DNA from: JAXDMU01 sp963762435
Lineage (GTDB): Bacteria > Pseudomonadota > Alphaproteobacteria > ATCC43930 > CGMCC-115725
Assembly (NCBI GenBank): GCA_963762435.1
Contig: CAVXLN010000017.1
Span: 1-64,000 of the forward strand
DNA length: 64,000 nt
Direction: 5' to 3'
Below are positions 16,782-24,929 of this stretch, in pieces. The first letter of the stretch is position 1. Each line of letters starts with the position of its first letter. The notes below the pieces were generated by a model. That model was not told the origin of the DNA. It did no database searches and saw only the letters and a list, made by a program, of their open reading frames with translations. Both the position numbers and the translations under genes were made by a program.

Positions 16782-17494
16782 CCCGCCTGCTTCACGAAGA
16801 ACTCGACCGGTACCACCAGCTCGACCGGATCGCCCGGCACTTCCGGCGGCGGGGCGGGCAGGGGGTCGGCGCGGCGAGCGAGCGCCAGCGTCTCGTCGTC
16901 GAGGACCGAGAAGCCGGCGCTCTTCTCGAGCTTGGCCGACAGCACATGGCCGCTTCGGTCGAGCCTGATGCGCAGACTGGCGACGCCCTGCTGATGGTGT
17001 GCGAGGGCCGCCGGCGGGTAGCGCTTGAGCTGCTCCAGCCGTGCCAGCACCAGCCCTTGCCAGCTTGGCTTCGTCGCGGCCACGGGCGCCGGCGGCGCGC
17101 TGACGGCCGGCGCCTCGACTGGCGGGGCAGCGACGGCCGGCGGCGGCGTGTCCGGCACGGGCTTCGGCGCCTCATGGACAGGCGGGTGCCGCTTCGGCGG
17201 CGGGGGCGGCACGGGCACGGCGATCTGGGGTGCCGCGGGTGCCGGCGGTGCGATCGTCTCGATCTCGGGCACTGGCGGCGGTGGCGGAGCGGCCACCTGC
17301 GGGATCGGCGTCTCGACCGGCAGCGGTGCCAGATCGAGCATCACCGCGGCCGGCGGCAGGCCTGGCGCCTCGATCGCCGTCGGATGGAGGTCGACGATGA
17401 TCCAGGCGGCCACGGCATGCAGCGCCAGGATCAGCGCGAAGGAGATGCCCCAGCGCCGCGCATCCTCGCGCGCCGGCCCGACGGCGGCCGTCAC
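16778..17494 (-). CDS. tonB: TonB energy-transducing protein
   Basis: The 238-residue protein has one N-terminal membrane helix (GISFALILALHAVAAWIIV), a long Pro/Ala-rich periplasmic spacer (about residues 45-150, including PPPPPKRHPPVHEAPKPVP) and a C-terminal TonB domain with QLKRYPPAALAHHQQGVASL, RLDRSGHVLSAKLEKSAGFS and VLDDETLALARRADPLPAPP. It carries the proton-motive force from ExbB-ExbD to outer-membrane receptors. It is the last gene of exbB-exbD-tonB and overlaps exbD by four bases. No complete receptor gene remains beside it. Confidence 0.92.
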   Translation of the reverse strand: MTAAVGPAREDARRWGISFALILALHAVAAWIIVDLHPTAIEAPGLPPAAVMLDLAPLPVETPIPQVAAPPPPPVPEIETIAPPAPAAPQIAVPVPPPPPKRHPPVHEAPKPVPDTPPPAVAAPPVEAPAVSAPPAPVAATKPSWQGLVLARLEQLKRYPPAALAHHQQGVASLRIRLDRSGHVLSAKLEKSAGFSVLDDETLALARRADPLPAPPPEVPGDPVELVVPVEFFVKQAG

Positions 17495-17916
17495 GAGCCG
17501 TCGCCGCCATCCAGCCCGACGAGGGCCACCTTGAGATAGCCCGCCTGGCGCAGTTCGTTCATCACCTGCATCAGCGTGTCGTAATCGACACTCTTGTCGG
17601 CCCGCAGGAAGATGCGCTCGCCCTTGTCGCCGCCCGCCGCCTGGTCGAGCCGCGCCCCCAGCCCATCCTTGTCGACCGAATCATCGCCCAGTGCCAACGA
17701 ATGATCGGCCTTGATGGTGAGGAAGATCGGCTTGTCCGGCCGCGGCTGGACGCGCGCCGTCGAGGCCGGCAGATCGACCGCGATATCGACGGTGGCGAGC
17801 GGGGCCGCGACCATGAAGATGATTAGCAGCACCAGCATCACATCGATGAAGGGCGTGACATTGATCTCATGCGCCTCGGCGAGATCGTCGTCGCTATGCC
17901 GCAGCCGGACGCCCAT
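17491..17916 (-). CDS. exbD: ExbD biopolymer transport protein
   Basis: The 141-residue protein has the single N-terminal membrane helix with conserved Asp25 (EINVTPFIDVMLVLLIIFMV), followed by a periplasmic domain with RIFLRADKSVDYDTLMQVMN and the end strand GYLKVALVGLDG. The Asp in TPFIDV is the proton-binding residue of the ExbB-ExbD motor. It sits 5 bases after exbB and overlaps tonB. Confidence 0.93.
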   Translation of the reverse strand: MGVRLRHSDDDLAEAHEINVTPFIDVMLVLLIIFMVAAPLATVDIAVDLPASTARVQPRPDKPIFLTIKADHSLALGDDSVDKDGLGARLDQAAGGDKGERIFLRADKSVDYDTLMQVMNELRQAGYLKVALVGLDGGDGS

Positions 17917-17921
17917 CGCCG

Positions 17922-18725
17922 CTATTCCGCGACCAGCGCCAGCGCCGCGGGCCTGTCCCTTGCGTCCGGCTCATGGCTCAGATCGCGTGAGACGAGGCGC
18001 AGGATCGCGGCGGCGATATCGCCGACCAGCGCCCGGTCGGTCGCGATCTGGCGGGCGAAGTGATTATAGATGACGACCGCCGGAATGGCCGCGACCAGGC
18101 CGCAGGCCGTCGCCAGCAGCGCCTCGGCAATGCCGGGCGCCACCACGGCCAGGTTCGTGACATGCGACCGGGCGATGCCGATGAAGCTGTTCATGATGCC
18201 CCAGACCGTGCCGAACAGCCCGACGAAGGGCGCGGTGGCGCCGATCGTGGCCAGGATGCCGGTGCCACGGCTCAAGCGTCGCGCCGCGGCCGCCTCGATG
18301 CGCTCGAGATGCGATGCGACACGCTCCTTGAGCCCGTCGCGATCGTCCAGCACAGCCGCCGACTGGCGCCATTCCTCGGCTGCGGCGGCGATGAGCGCGC
18401 GGCCGACCCCCAGCCCGCTGCCGGCACTGGCGAGATCCGGGGCCCGGCCGATCGTCTCGAGCTCCTGCACCAGTCGGCGGCGCTCGGTGCGGAGCTCGAG
18501 GCTCTTCGCCAGCCAGATCGTCCAGGTCACGATCGAGGCGAAGGCAAGCCCCAGCATGACGGCCTTCACCACCGTGTCGGCGTGGAGGAACATGCTCCAG
18601 GGCGAGAAATCCTCGATCGCCAGACCCGTGGCGACAGGCTCCTGGGCCGACGCCATCCCGGGCACTGCCGCGAGAAGGGCGGCCGCGAGAGTCGGCCACC
18701 CAACGAAGATCGTCCCACGGATCAT
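17922..18725 (-). CDS. exbB: ExbB proton-channel protein (TonB system)
   Basis: Starting at ATG 18725, the 267-residue product has a cleavable N-terminal signal-like segment (TLAAALLAAVPGMASAQ), then three membrane helices of the MotA/TolQ/ExbB channel family. Key stretches are ADTVVKAVMLGLAFASIVTW, the core ILATIGATAPFVGLFGTVWG and IMNSFIGIA, and EALLATACGLVAAIPAVVIY. The extended N-terminus with a signal is typical of one ExbB subtype. An upstream in-frame start 12 codons earlier is possible. It begins just after the stop of the receptor remnant. Confidence 0.92.
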   Translation of the reverse strand: MIRGTIFVGWPTLAAALLAAVPGMASAQEPVATGLAIEDFSPWSMFLHADTVVKAVMLGLAFASIVTWTIWLAKSLELRTERRRLVQELETIGRAPDLASAGSGLGVGRALIAAAAEEWRQSAAVLDDRDGLKERVASHLERIEAAAARRLSRGTGILATIGATAPFVGLFGTVWGIMNSFIGIARSHVTNLAVVAPGIAEALLATACGLVAAIPAVVIYNHFARQIATDRALVGDIAAAILRLVSRDLSHEPDARDRPAALALVAE

Positions 18726-18735
18726 GGCTCCGCCG

Positions 18736-18834
18736 TCAATAGTAGATGTGGGCGCTGACATAGGCGCTCAGCGGGTCCCCGACATAGGCGCCCGCTGCAT
18801 TGGCCGCAACGAAATAGCGCTCGTCGGTGATGTC
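18736..18834 (-). pseudogene. C-terminal stub of a TonB-dependent outer-membrane receptor
   Basis: The last 32 codons before the stop read DITDERYFVAANAAGAYVGD and then PLSAYVSAHIYY. This matches the final beta-strands of TonB-dependent siderophore receptors, which end NLxDxxYF, a short turn, GDPxxxxxSV and an aromatic residue. Upstream of about 18834 the frame no longer encodes receptor-like sequence, so some 600-700 codons are missing. The stub lies 10 bases before exbB in the same direction, implying a former receptor-exbB-exbD-tonB operon. Confidence 0.6.
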
Positions 18835-19002
18835 CTCTCTATCGCACGGCGCACAATCTCTCGATCGGCCATACGCGGCGCGTCGACCGCCATCGCACCG
18901 CGGTGGTGTAGCTGCGGGCGCGCACTCGCCAGGTCTTCGTGCTGCAACGGGTCGAGGAGCTGACCTACGGCGCAACGGCCGCCCGCCTCCTGACGGAAGC
19001 GA
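18835..19002. other. Junction next to the receptor stub
   Basis: About 170 bases with no recognisable coding sequence on either strand. This is probably the scar of the deletion that removed the rest of the receptor gene. I see no insertion sequence or target-site duplication. Confidence 0.35.
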
Positions 19003-19437
19003 TCACACCGCCTGCGCCAGCGGCGGCGGGTGCAGCACTGCTTCCTGGCTCTCCCGCACCGCCTTCTCGAAGGCGAGCGGCGCCTTCACGCGCGGGATCG
19101 GGTCGAAATTCCCGGCTCCGGCGATGCGGAGCGTGCCGTAATTGAAGAGCCGTCCCATGGCGCTCTGATCGATCTGGATCGCCTCGATCCGATCGACATT
19201 GAGCTCGAACGTCTTTCGCCGCAGAACCCCGAACTTGGCGATGACCCGCCGGTTCGTGACGGCAAGCTCCGTGCTCCTGAGCTTGATCGAGAGGGCGATC
19301 AGCATGACGATGCCGATCACGATCGGGATCAGCAGGATGCCGAGCAGCAGCTGTCCGAAATGCGGCCAGATGCTCAGATGGCCCCGATACACCACTCGCT
19401 CGTTTTGAACGAGGCTTTCCGTCACATAGGAGCTCAC
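19003..19437 (-). CDS. Membrane protein with bacterial PH domain (YdbS/bPH2-like)
   Basis: The 144-residue protein has two adjoining hydrophobic segments at about 27-50 (FGQLLLGILLIPIVIGIVML) and a bPH2 domain with the hallmark ELAVTNRRVIAKFGVLRRKT, FELNVDRIEAIQIDQSAMGR and FNYGTLRIAGAG. Such proteins are small membrane proteins of unknown role. The start is GTG 19437, one base after the TAA of the upstream lipoprotein gene, so the two are probably co-translated. Confidence 0.8.
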   Translation of the reverse strand: MSSYVTESLVQNERVVYRGHLSIWPHFGQLLLGILLIPIVIGIVMLIALSIKLRSTELAVTNRRVIAKFGVLRRKTFELNVDRIEAIQIDQSAMGRLFNYGTLRIAGAGNFDPIPRVKAPLAFEKAVRESQEAVLHPPPLAQAV

Positions 19438-19438
19438 A

Positions 19439-19660
19439 TTACCACCGCGAGGTCGCGTCGGGCTGCGTCGCGTTGTGGCTTGATTTCAGCGGATCGCTCC
19501 AGTCGGAAGCGCTCGGCGTGCGCGAATCCTGGATCCAGCCGGTCGGGCTCGAGCCGACGCTCGCGATCTGCTCGGCCGGCACCGTGGAAGGGGCACAGGC
19601 AGCACTGGTCAACACCAGCGCCAGCCCGCAGGCGATACGAAGAAGAGTCGGCCTTGTCAT
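19439..19660 (-). CDS. Small lipoprotein
   Basis: The 73-residue product starts at ATG 19660. It has a lipoprotein signal MTRPTLLRIACGLALVLTSA followed by AC, with the acylated Cys in SAAC, and a short polar mature part (PSTVPAEQIASVGSSPTGWI and SDWSDPLKSSHNATQPD). No domain is recognised. It is translationally adjacent to the PH-domain gene. Confidence 0.6.
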   Translation of the reverse strand: MTRPTLLRIACGLALVLTSAACAPSTVPAEQIASVGSSPTGWIQDSRTPSASDWSDPLKSSHNATQPDATSRW

Positions 19661-19750
19661 GTCGGATCCTTTCGAAACCAGAGCTTCGGCACTATCCACC
19701 CGCTATCTGGAGAAGGTTCGAAGCCCTGGTTTGGTTCCGATCCTTGCGCC

Positions 19751-19866
19751 AGAACCCGATGCGATCAGGCCGAATCGACCTGATCGCTGAATTGGTCTCT
19801 AATCCAACTGGGAAGAGCAAGATTCAGATGCTAGGTCCGTTCGACCTAAATCATCTTGCGCTAGGA
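19751..19866. repeat. Double-hairpin intergenic repeat, copy 1
   Basis: Hairpin 1 (19761-19787) has arms built on GCGATCAGG and CCTGATCGC. Hairpin 2 (19832-19848) has arms TAGGTC and GACCTA. The linker contains CTGAATTGGTCTCT and GATTCAGATG. The same arrangement occurs at 38628-38740, with better-matched arms. It lies between a lipoprotein gene start and the chromate-transporter 3' end and looks like a REP/BIME-like dispersed element. Confidence 0.65.
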
Positions 19867-20009
19867 GCGGACCAGCGGTGCGTGCGGGGCCGAGGCGAGG
19901 CGCAGGAACAGCCGGTCCTCCTTGAGCATGAAGCGTTCCTGCTTGGCGAACTCGAAATTCGCCCGGCCGGCCGGATCCTCGCGCGGATGTTTCGGTCCCG
20001 GCCGAACCG
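19861..20009 (-). other. Possible 3' remnant of an unidentified gene
   Basis: Directly after the chromate-transporter stop, another frame reads RPGPKHPREDPAGRANFEFA, then KQERFMLKEDRLFLRLA and a stop. The codon pattern looks coding, but I see no start codon with a ribosome-binding site and cannot identify the family. It may be a truncated gene end. Confidence 0.25.
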
Positions 20010-20537
20010 TCAGGAAATCCCGGCGAACCCGAGCACCGCCGCGGCGGCCAGCGACCAGAGCGGGTTGAGCTTGGTGCCGAACAACAGCGCCGCCGTGCCG
20101 GCCGTGACGGCGATGCCGATCCAGCTCACATCGGCGGCCACGCTCAGCACCCAGCCGCTCGCCAGCACCAGCCCGATCGTGATCGGCGCCAGCGAGCGCT
20201 GCACCAGCCCGCGCCAGGGGGCGGCCTTGAAGCGCCCCCAGAGCCTCGCCATGAGATAGCTCAAGAGGCTGGACGGGCCGCACATGGCGACGATCGCGAC
20301 CAGCCCGCCCAGCACGCCGGCGATGTGATAGCCGATCAGGCTGACGATCAGCACATTGGGCCCGGGTGCGGCATTGGCGAGCGCGAAGAGGTCGGCGAAT
20401 TCGCGATCGGTCATCCAGCCCTGGAGATCGACGGCGAGCCGGTGCATCTCCGGCACCACGGCATTGGCGCCGCCTACGGCGACGAGCGACAACAGGGCGA
20501 AATGGAAGGCGAGGCTCGCCAGCGGATCGGTTTTCAT
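20010..20537 (-). CDS. chrA: Chromate transporter half-protein, second subunit
   Basis: The 175-residue membrane protein starts at ATG 20537, overlapping the stop of the upstream half by four bases (ATGA). It carries one CHR domain: LAFHFALLSLVAVGGANAVV, WMTDREFADLFALANAAPGP and NVLIVSLIGYHIAGVLGGLV, with the conserved PGPN motif, followed by helices to LAAAAVLGFAG. Short-chain CHR proteins work as pairs of opposite topology and export chromate or a related anion. With the neighbouring half it makes the equivalent of one full ChrA. Confidence 0.87.
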   Translation of the reverse strand: MKTDPLASLAFHFALLSLVAVGGANAVVPEMHRLAVDLQGWMTDREFADLFALANAAPGPNVLIVSLIGYHIAGVLGGLVAIVAMCGPSSLLSYLMARLWGRFKAAPWRGLVQRSLAPITIGLVLASGWVLSVAADVSWIGIAVTAGTAALLFGTKLNPLWSLAAAAVLGFAGIS

Positions 20538-21121
20538 TTCCGGAACCATCGATGAAGCAGGAAGCTGACGGGTGCCAAACCCAGCACGACCGCGAAGAGC
20601 GGCCATTGCGCCAGCGCCACGGCGATGAAGGCCAAGCCGGCAATCGCGATCGAGAGCGGCTTCTTGCGATGCGACGCCGCCATCTTGACGCCGGTCGCCA
20701 GCACCAGCCCGGCTGCGGCCGCCCCCAGATCATGGAACACGGGATCGAAGATCGGCAGCTTGCCATAGCGCTCGTAAAGCGCACCCAGCGTCATGACGAT
20801 GACGAGCGGCATGGTCATCAGCCCGCCGAAGGCCGCGGCCGCCCCCAAGGCGCCGTGATAGCGGGTACCCAGCACGATCGAGACATTGGCGATATTCGGG
20901 CCGGGCAGCAGCTGGCAGATGCTCAGCGTCTCGGTGAATTCGGCGTCGGTCATCCAGCGCCGCTCCTCGACGATCATGCGCCGCGCCCAGGGCAGCACGC
21001 CGCCGAAGCCGCGCAAGCCGATGCCGAGAAATCCCGTGAAGAGGGCCGAGACTGTCACCGGCACGGCCGATTGGGCGATCGGTACGCTGTCCTCCATCCC
21101 GCTCGTCTCGGCATTGGCCAT
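20534..21121 (-). CDS. chrA: Chromate transporter half-protein, first subunit
   Basis: The 195-residue protein has the CHR domain with FTGFLGIGLRGFGGVLPWAR, EERRWMTDAEFTETLSICQL and LPGPNIANVSIVLGTRYHGA, then several membrane helices ending in FLLHRWFRK. The FGG and PGPN motifs are the family signature. It begins 108 bases from a divergent LysR-type regulator, which probably controls it, and overlaps the second half gene. Confidence 0.88.
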   Translation of the reverse strand: MANAETSGMEDSVPIAQSAVPVTVSALFTGFLGIGLRGFGGVLPWARRMIVEERRWMTDAEFTETLSICQLLPGPNIANVSIVLGTRYHGALGAAAAFGGLMTMPLVIVMTLGALYERYGKLPIFDPVFHDLGAAAAGLVLATGVKMAASHRKKPLSIAIAGLAFIAVALAQWPLFAVVLGLAPVSFLLHRWFRK

Positions 21122-21228
21122 CTGATGTCGCTCCGCTGTCGCCCTTTCGATCTACCGAAGATGCGCAGTGCGCACAAACGAGTTATGCTCCCTCGCTTCG
21201 TGAGCTTAATTCATATGGGAGCCGCGTC

Positions 21229-22119
21229 TTGTCTCGCCGTTTGCCACCGCTCAACGCGCTCCGCGCCTTCGAGGCGGCCGCTCGCCTCGGCAATCTCAGT
21301 GCTGCGGCGGAGGAGCTGCATGTGACGCATGGTGCGATCAGCAAGGCCGTGGCCCAGCTCGAGGATTGGCTCGGCACGACGCTGTTCGAACGGCCGGGAC
21401 GGCGCGTGCGCCTCAATGCGGTGGGCGAGACCTATCAGCGCGACCTCAGCGAGGCGTTCGACCGGATCGATGCCGCGACGCGCCGCTGCGGCGAGGCCGG
21501 GCGTGCGCGCACGCTGGTCGTCAACGCGCTGCCGACCTTCGCCATGCGCTGGCTGCTGCCGCGCCTGCCGAAATTCCAGCGCGACCACCCGGCGGTCGAG
21601 CTCCGGCTGGTGACGTCCGACCTGCCGCTCGCCGCCCAATCGGGCGATTTCGATGTCGCGATCCGGCGCGGGCCGGAGGCCTGGCCCGGCTATGAGCAGG
21701 AACCCTTCCTGATCGAGCATGAGGTGCCGGTGCTGAGCCCGGCGCTCTTTGCGCGCCTGCCGGTCCGTAGGGCGTCCGATCTCGCTTCCCATGCGCTGCT
21801 TCATGCCGAGACGCGGCCCGGCGCCTGGCGCCGCTGGTTTGCCGCCGCCGGGATCGAGGCGTTGGCGCCGGCCGCCAATCTGCAGTTCGACCATTTCTAC
21901 ATGGCGCTGCAGGCCGCGATCGACGGGCTGGGGGTGGTGCTGGGGCCGCGCCCGATCATCGATGACGAGCTCGATGCCGGCCGGCTGGTCGCGCCCTTGA
22001 CCGGGCCGCTGGTCGAAAGCCGCGCCTATTGCCGCGTGGTGCCGCAGGCCCGGTCGGGCGACGCCGTCATCCGCGCCTTTTCGGATTTCCTGGCGGCCGA
22101 GGGGCAGCCTAAAAAGTAA
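21229..22119 (+). CDS. LysR-type regulator, GcvA subgroup
   Basis: The 296-residue protein starts at TTG 21229, with GGGAG seven bases upstream; a nearby ATG (21215) is out of frame. The helix-turn-helix reads PLNALRAFEAAARLGNLSAA and ELHVTHGAISKAVAQLEDWL, closely like GcvA. The effector domain follows (LPTFAMRWLLPRLPKFQRDH, GDFDVAIRRG, GLGVVLGPRPIIDDEL). It is divergent from the two-gene chromate transporter, the likely target. A terminator hairpin follows. Confidence 0.87.
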   Translation: MSRRLPPLNALRAFEAAARLGNLSAAAEELHVTHGAISKAVAQLEDWLGTTLFERPGRRVRLNAVGETYQRDLSEAFDRIDAATRRCGEAGRARTLVVNALPTFAMRWLLPRLPKFQRDHPAVELRLVTSDLPLAAQSGDFDVAIRRGPEAWPGYEQEPFLIEHEVPVLSPALFARLPVRRASDLASHALLHAETRPGAWRRWFAAAGIEALAPAANLQFDHFYMALQAAIDGLGVVLGPRPIIDDELDAGRLVAPLTGPLVESRAYCRVVPQARSGDAVIRAFSDFLAAEGQPKK

Positions 22120-22121
22120 AT

Positions 22122-22149
22122 GGGGCCGGCGGATTGATCCGCCAGCCCC
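22122..22149 (-). terminator. Terminator between the LysR gene and ctrA
   Basis: A strong GC hairpin (GGGGC with GGCGGAT, a TG loop, ATCCGCC with GCCCC) is followed on the minus strand by ATTTACTTTTT, giving a U-rich tail for ctrA transcripts. On the plus strand no T-run follows, so it is best read as the ctrA terminator. Confidence 0.6.
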
Positions 22150-22181
22150 CTCCCGATCCCGCGGAAGCTCGGTGAAATGCG

Positions 22182-22913
22182 TCAGGCGGCGTGGATTTGC
22201 GCGACGCGGGCGCTCGACCCGGCGCTCTGCTCCGCCGTGGGCTGGTCGCGCAGCACATAGCCGCGGCCCCAGACGGTCTCGATATAGTTCTCGCCGCCGG
22301 TCGCCGTCGCCATCTTCTTGCGCAGCTTGCAGACGAACACGTCGATGATCTTCAGCTCCGGCTCGTCCATGCCGCCATAGAGATGGTTCAGGAACATCTC
22401 CTTGGTCAGCGTCGTTCCCTTGCGGAGCGACAGCAGCTCGAGGATGCCGTATTCCTTGCCGGTCAGATGCAGCGGCTTGCTGTCGACCTCGACCGTGCGG
22501 GTGTCGAGATTGACCGTGAAGCGGCCGGTGCGGATGACCGATTCCGAATGGCCCTTGGCGCGCCGGATGATGGCGTGGATGCGGGCGACCAGCTCGCGCT
22601 TGTCGAACGGCTTGGTCAGGAAGTCGTCGGCGCCGAAACCCAGGCCCTTGATCTTGTGATCGAGCTCGCCGAGGCCCGACAGGATCAGGATCGGCGTGCG
22701 CACGCGTGCCGCGCGCAGCCGCCGCAACACTTCGTAACCATCGATGTCCGGCAGCATCAGGTCGAGCACGATGATGTCGTAATCGTAAAGCTTTCCGATC
22801 TCGAGCCCGTCCTCGCCCAGATCGGTCGTGTCGCAGATGAATCCTTCTGCTTTCAGCACGAGCTCTATGTTTGCAGAGGTGGCGGTATCGTCCTCGACGA
22901 TGAGAACCCGCAT
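22182..22913 (-). CDS. ctrA: Cell-cycle/motility response regulator CtrA
   Basis: The 243-residue OmpR-type regulator begins MRVLIVEDD. It has the phospho-acceptor Asp51 in IIVLDLMLPDIDGYEVLRRL, the switch Lys in FLTKPFDKREL, and a winged-helix effector domain (LHLTGKEYGILELLSLRKGT, FLNHLYGGMDEPELKIIDVF and VCKLRKKM, with the end motif IETVWGRGYVLRD). The GMDEPELKIIDVFVCKLRKK stretch is diagnostic for CtrA. CtrA controls flagellar, chemotaxis and, in some species, cell-division genes. The divergent fliI-fliJ next to it is the usual alphaproteobacterial arrangement. Confidence 0.96.
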   Translation of the reverse strand: MRVLIVEDDTATSANIELVLKAEGFICDTTDLGEDGLEIGKLYDYDIIVLDLMLPDIDGYEVLRRLRAARVRTPILILSGLGELDHKIKGLGFGADDFLTKPFDKRELVARIHAIIRRAKGHSESVIRTGRFTVNLDTRTVEVDSKPLHLTGKEYGILELLSLRKGTTLTKEMFLNHLYGGMDEPELKIIDVFVCKLRKKMATATGGENYIETVWGRGYVLRDQPTAEQSAGSSARVAQIHAA

Positions 22914-22973
22914 ATCGATCTCCCTGAATCCGCTGCTGGTCAGTGCAATTGATTAAAATTATGGGGGCAGGTC

Positions 22974-22998
22974 GTTAACAAATGTTTACTAAGGTTAA
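22974..22998 (-). promoter_or_regulatory. Candidate CtrA-type half-sites upstream of ctrA
   Basis: Read on the minus strand, TTAACC (22993-22998) and GTTAAC-like sequence (22974-22979) lie about 70 bases upstream of ctrA in an AT-rich patch. The CtrA consensus is TTAA-N7-TTAA(C). Half-sites are present but the spacing is not the full consensus; a further TTAACC half-site lies at about 23080 on the fliI side. Autoregulation is a likely but unproven reading. Confidence 0.35.
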
Positions 22999-23148
22999 GC
23001 CCGAAAGAAGATTTCTGGCGAGGCAAAAGCAGCACAAGCAAGGGGCCATGCGGGGGCGCAAACGCGTCTGTTAGGAGCTGGTTAAGCAAGTTTTCTCATC
23101 ATGCCGATGAGCGGAGGGTGAGGCGCCCCCCTCGAAAAAGATTGATCG

Positions 23149-24512
23149 ATGCCGGCCGGATCCGAACACGACACACTGCCCAGCGCGCTGCTGGAAGGAC
23201 TATCGCAAGCGATCGGCACGCTGGCGAGCGAGCAGCATTTCGGCCGCGTCACCGCGGTCTCGGGCATGCTGGTCGAGATCGGCGGCGTGCGCAGCAGCCT
23301 GTCGATCGGCGGCCGCTGCACCATCCTCTCGAGCGAGGGCGAGAGCCTGCCCTGTGAAGTGGTGGGCTTCCGCGACGGCCGCACGCTGGCCATGCCGTTC
23401 GGCCCGCTCACCGGCATCGGCTTGGGCTGCCGCGTCGAAGTCTCGACCGTCCCGCCCGCGATATATCCCACGCCGGCCTGGCTCGGCCGCGTCGTCAACG
23501 CCTTCGGCCAGCCGATCGACGGCAAGGGGCCGCTGCCGCAAGGCCAGATACCGTACCCGCTGCGCAATCAGCCGCCGCCGGCCCATGCCCGCCGCCGGGT
23601 CGAGGGCAAGCTCGATCTCGGCGTGCGCGCGCTCAACACCTTCCTGACCTGCTGCCGCGGCCAGCGCATGGGCATCTTCGCCGGCTCGCGGCGTCGGCAA
23701 ATCCGTGCTGCTGTCGATGCTGGCGCGCTACACGGCCAATGATTGCAGCGTCATCGGGCTGATCGGCGAGCGCGGCCGCGAGGTCCAGGAATTCATCGAG
23801 GACGATCTGGGCGAGGAGGGGCTGGCGCGCAGCGTCGTCGTGGTCGCGACCTCGGACGAAAGCCCGCTGATGCGCCGCCAGGCCGCCTATCTCACGCTGA
23901 CCGTCGCCGAATATTTCCGCGACCAGGCCAAGGAGGTGCTGTGCCTGATGGACAGCGTCACCCGCTTCGCCATGGCCCAGCGCGAGATCGGCCTCTCGGC
24001 CGGCGAGCCGCCGGCGAGCAAAGGCTATACGCCGACCGTCTTCAGCCGAACTGCCGCGGCTTCTGGAGCGTGCCGGGCCGGGTGCCGGGCAGGGCGGCAT
24101 CACCGGCCTCTTCACCGTGCTGGTCGAAGGCGACGACCATAACGAGCCGATCGCCGACGCCGTGCGCGGCATTCTCGACGGCCATATCGTGCTCGACCGG
24201 GCGATCGCCGAGCGCGGCCGCTATCCCGCGATCGACATTCTGCGCTCGGTCTCGCGCACCATGCCCGGCTGCAACTCGGCCGAGGAGACCGCTCTCGTCA
24301 ATGGCGCCCGCGCGATCCTGGCCACATACGAGAATATGGCCGAGCTGATCCGTTTGGGCGCCTATAAGCGCGGCAGCGACGCCAAGATCGACCAGGCGAT
24401 CGAATATTACCCGGCACTCGAAACCTTCCTCCGCCAGGCCAAGCGAGAGCGCTCCTCGCTCGAGGAAGGCTATGCCGGCCTCGCCGAGCTCATGGCCGGG
24501 GCGGTCGCGTGA
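23149..24512 (+). pseudogene. fliI: Flagellar export ATPase FliI, broken by two +1 insertions
   Basis: Three frames together encode a complete FliI of 453 residues. The first covers the N-terminal barrel domain to NTFLTCCRGQRMGIFAGS. The second starts inside the Walker A loop with GVGKSVLLSMLARY, then VIGLIGERGREVQEFIEDDL, and reaches SKGYTPTVFS. The third runs ELPRLLERAGPGAGQGGITG, FTVLVEGDDHNEPIADAVRG to the end. Extra bases lie near 23689 and 24047; removing one at each restores the frame. As written, the protein would stop soon after the P-loop. FliI powers flagellar export with FliH and FliJ. Everything else in the gene looks functional. Confidence 0.88.
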
Positions 24513-24925
24513 AGCCGTTCGAAAGCCAGATCCGGCTCCATAAATTCCATGTCGACGAGGCCCAGCGGCGTCTGGCCGAATTGACCAGGCTCGAAGACCG
24601 CTTGAGGCAAGACCTGGCCCGGCTCGAGGCCGAGCTTGTGGCCGAGCAGCAGGCGGCGTCCGCCTCGCTCGAGGCCAACATGACCTACGCCGCCTATGCC
24701 GAGCAGGTCGTGGCTCGGCGCGACCGGCTCAACCGCTCGATCGCGGAAGTCACGACCGAGATCGCCCAGGCCCGCGAGGCGCTCCGCGACGCCTTCGCCG
24801 AGCTCAAGAAATTCGAGCTCGCCGCCGAAGCCGCCGAAGAGCGCACGAAGAAACGCCGCGAGCAGCGCGAGCAGGCCCAGCAGGACGAGGTGGCGTTGGG
24901 CATCTTCCGGCGTAAGGAAGACTAA
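24509..24925 (+). CDS. fliJ: Flagellar export chaperone FliJ
   Basis: The 138-residue protein is one long antiparallel coiled coil (RLHKFHVDEAQRRLAELTRL-type heptads, then many Glu, Arg and Lys residues and the end EERTKKRREQREQAQQDE). Start GTG 24509 overlaps the fliI stop by four bases (GTGA). Length, coiled-coil nature and place after fliI identify it. FliJ couples the FliI ring to the export gate. Confidence 0.85.
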   Translation: MKPFESQIRLHKFHVDEAQRRLAELTRLEDRLRQDLARLEAELVAEQQAASASLEANMTYAAYAEQVVARRDRLNRSIAEVTTEIAQAREALRDAFAELKKFELAAEAAEERTKKRREQREQAQQDEVALGIFRRKED

Positions 24926-24929
24926 GCGG

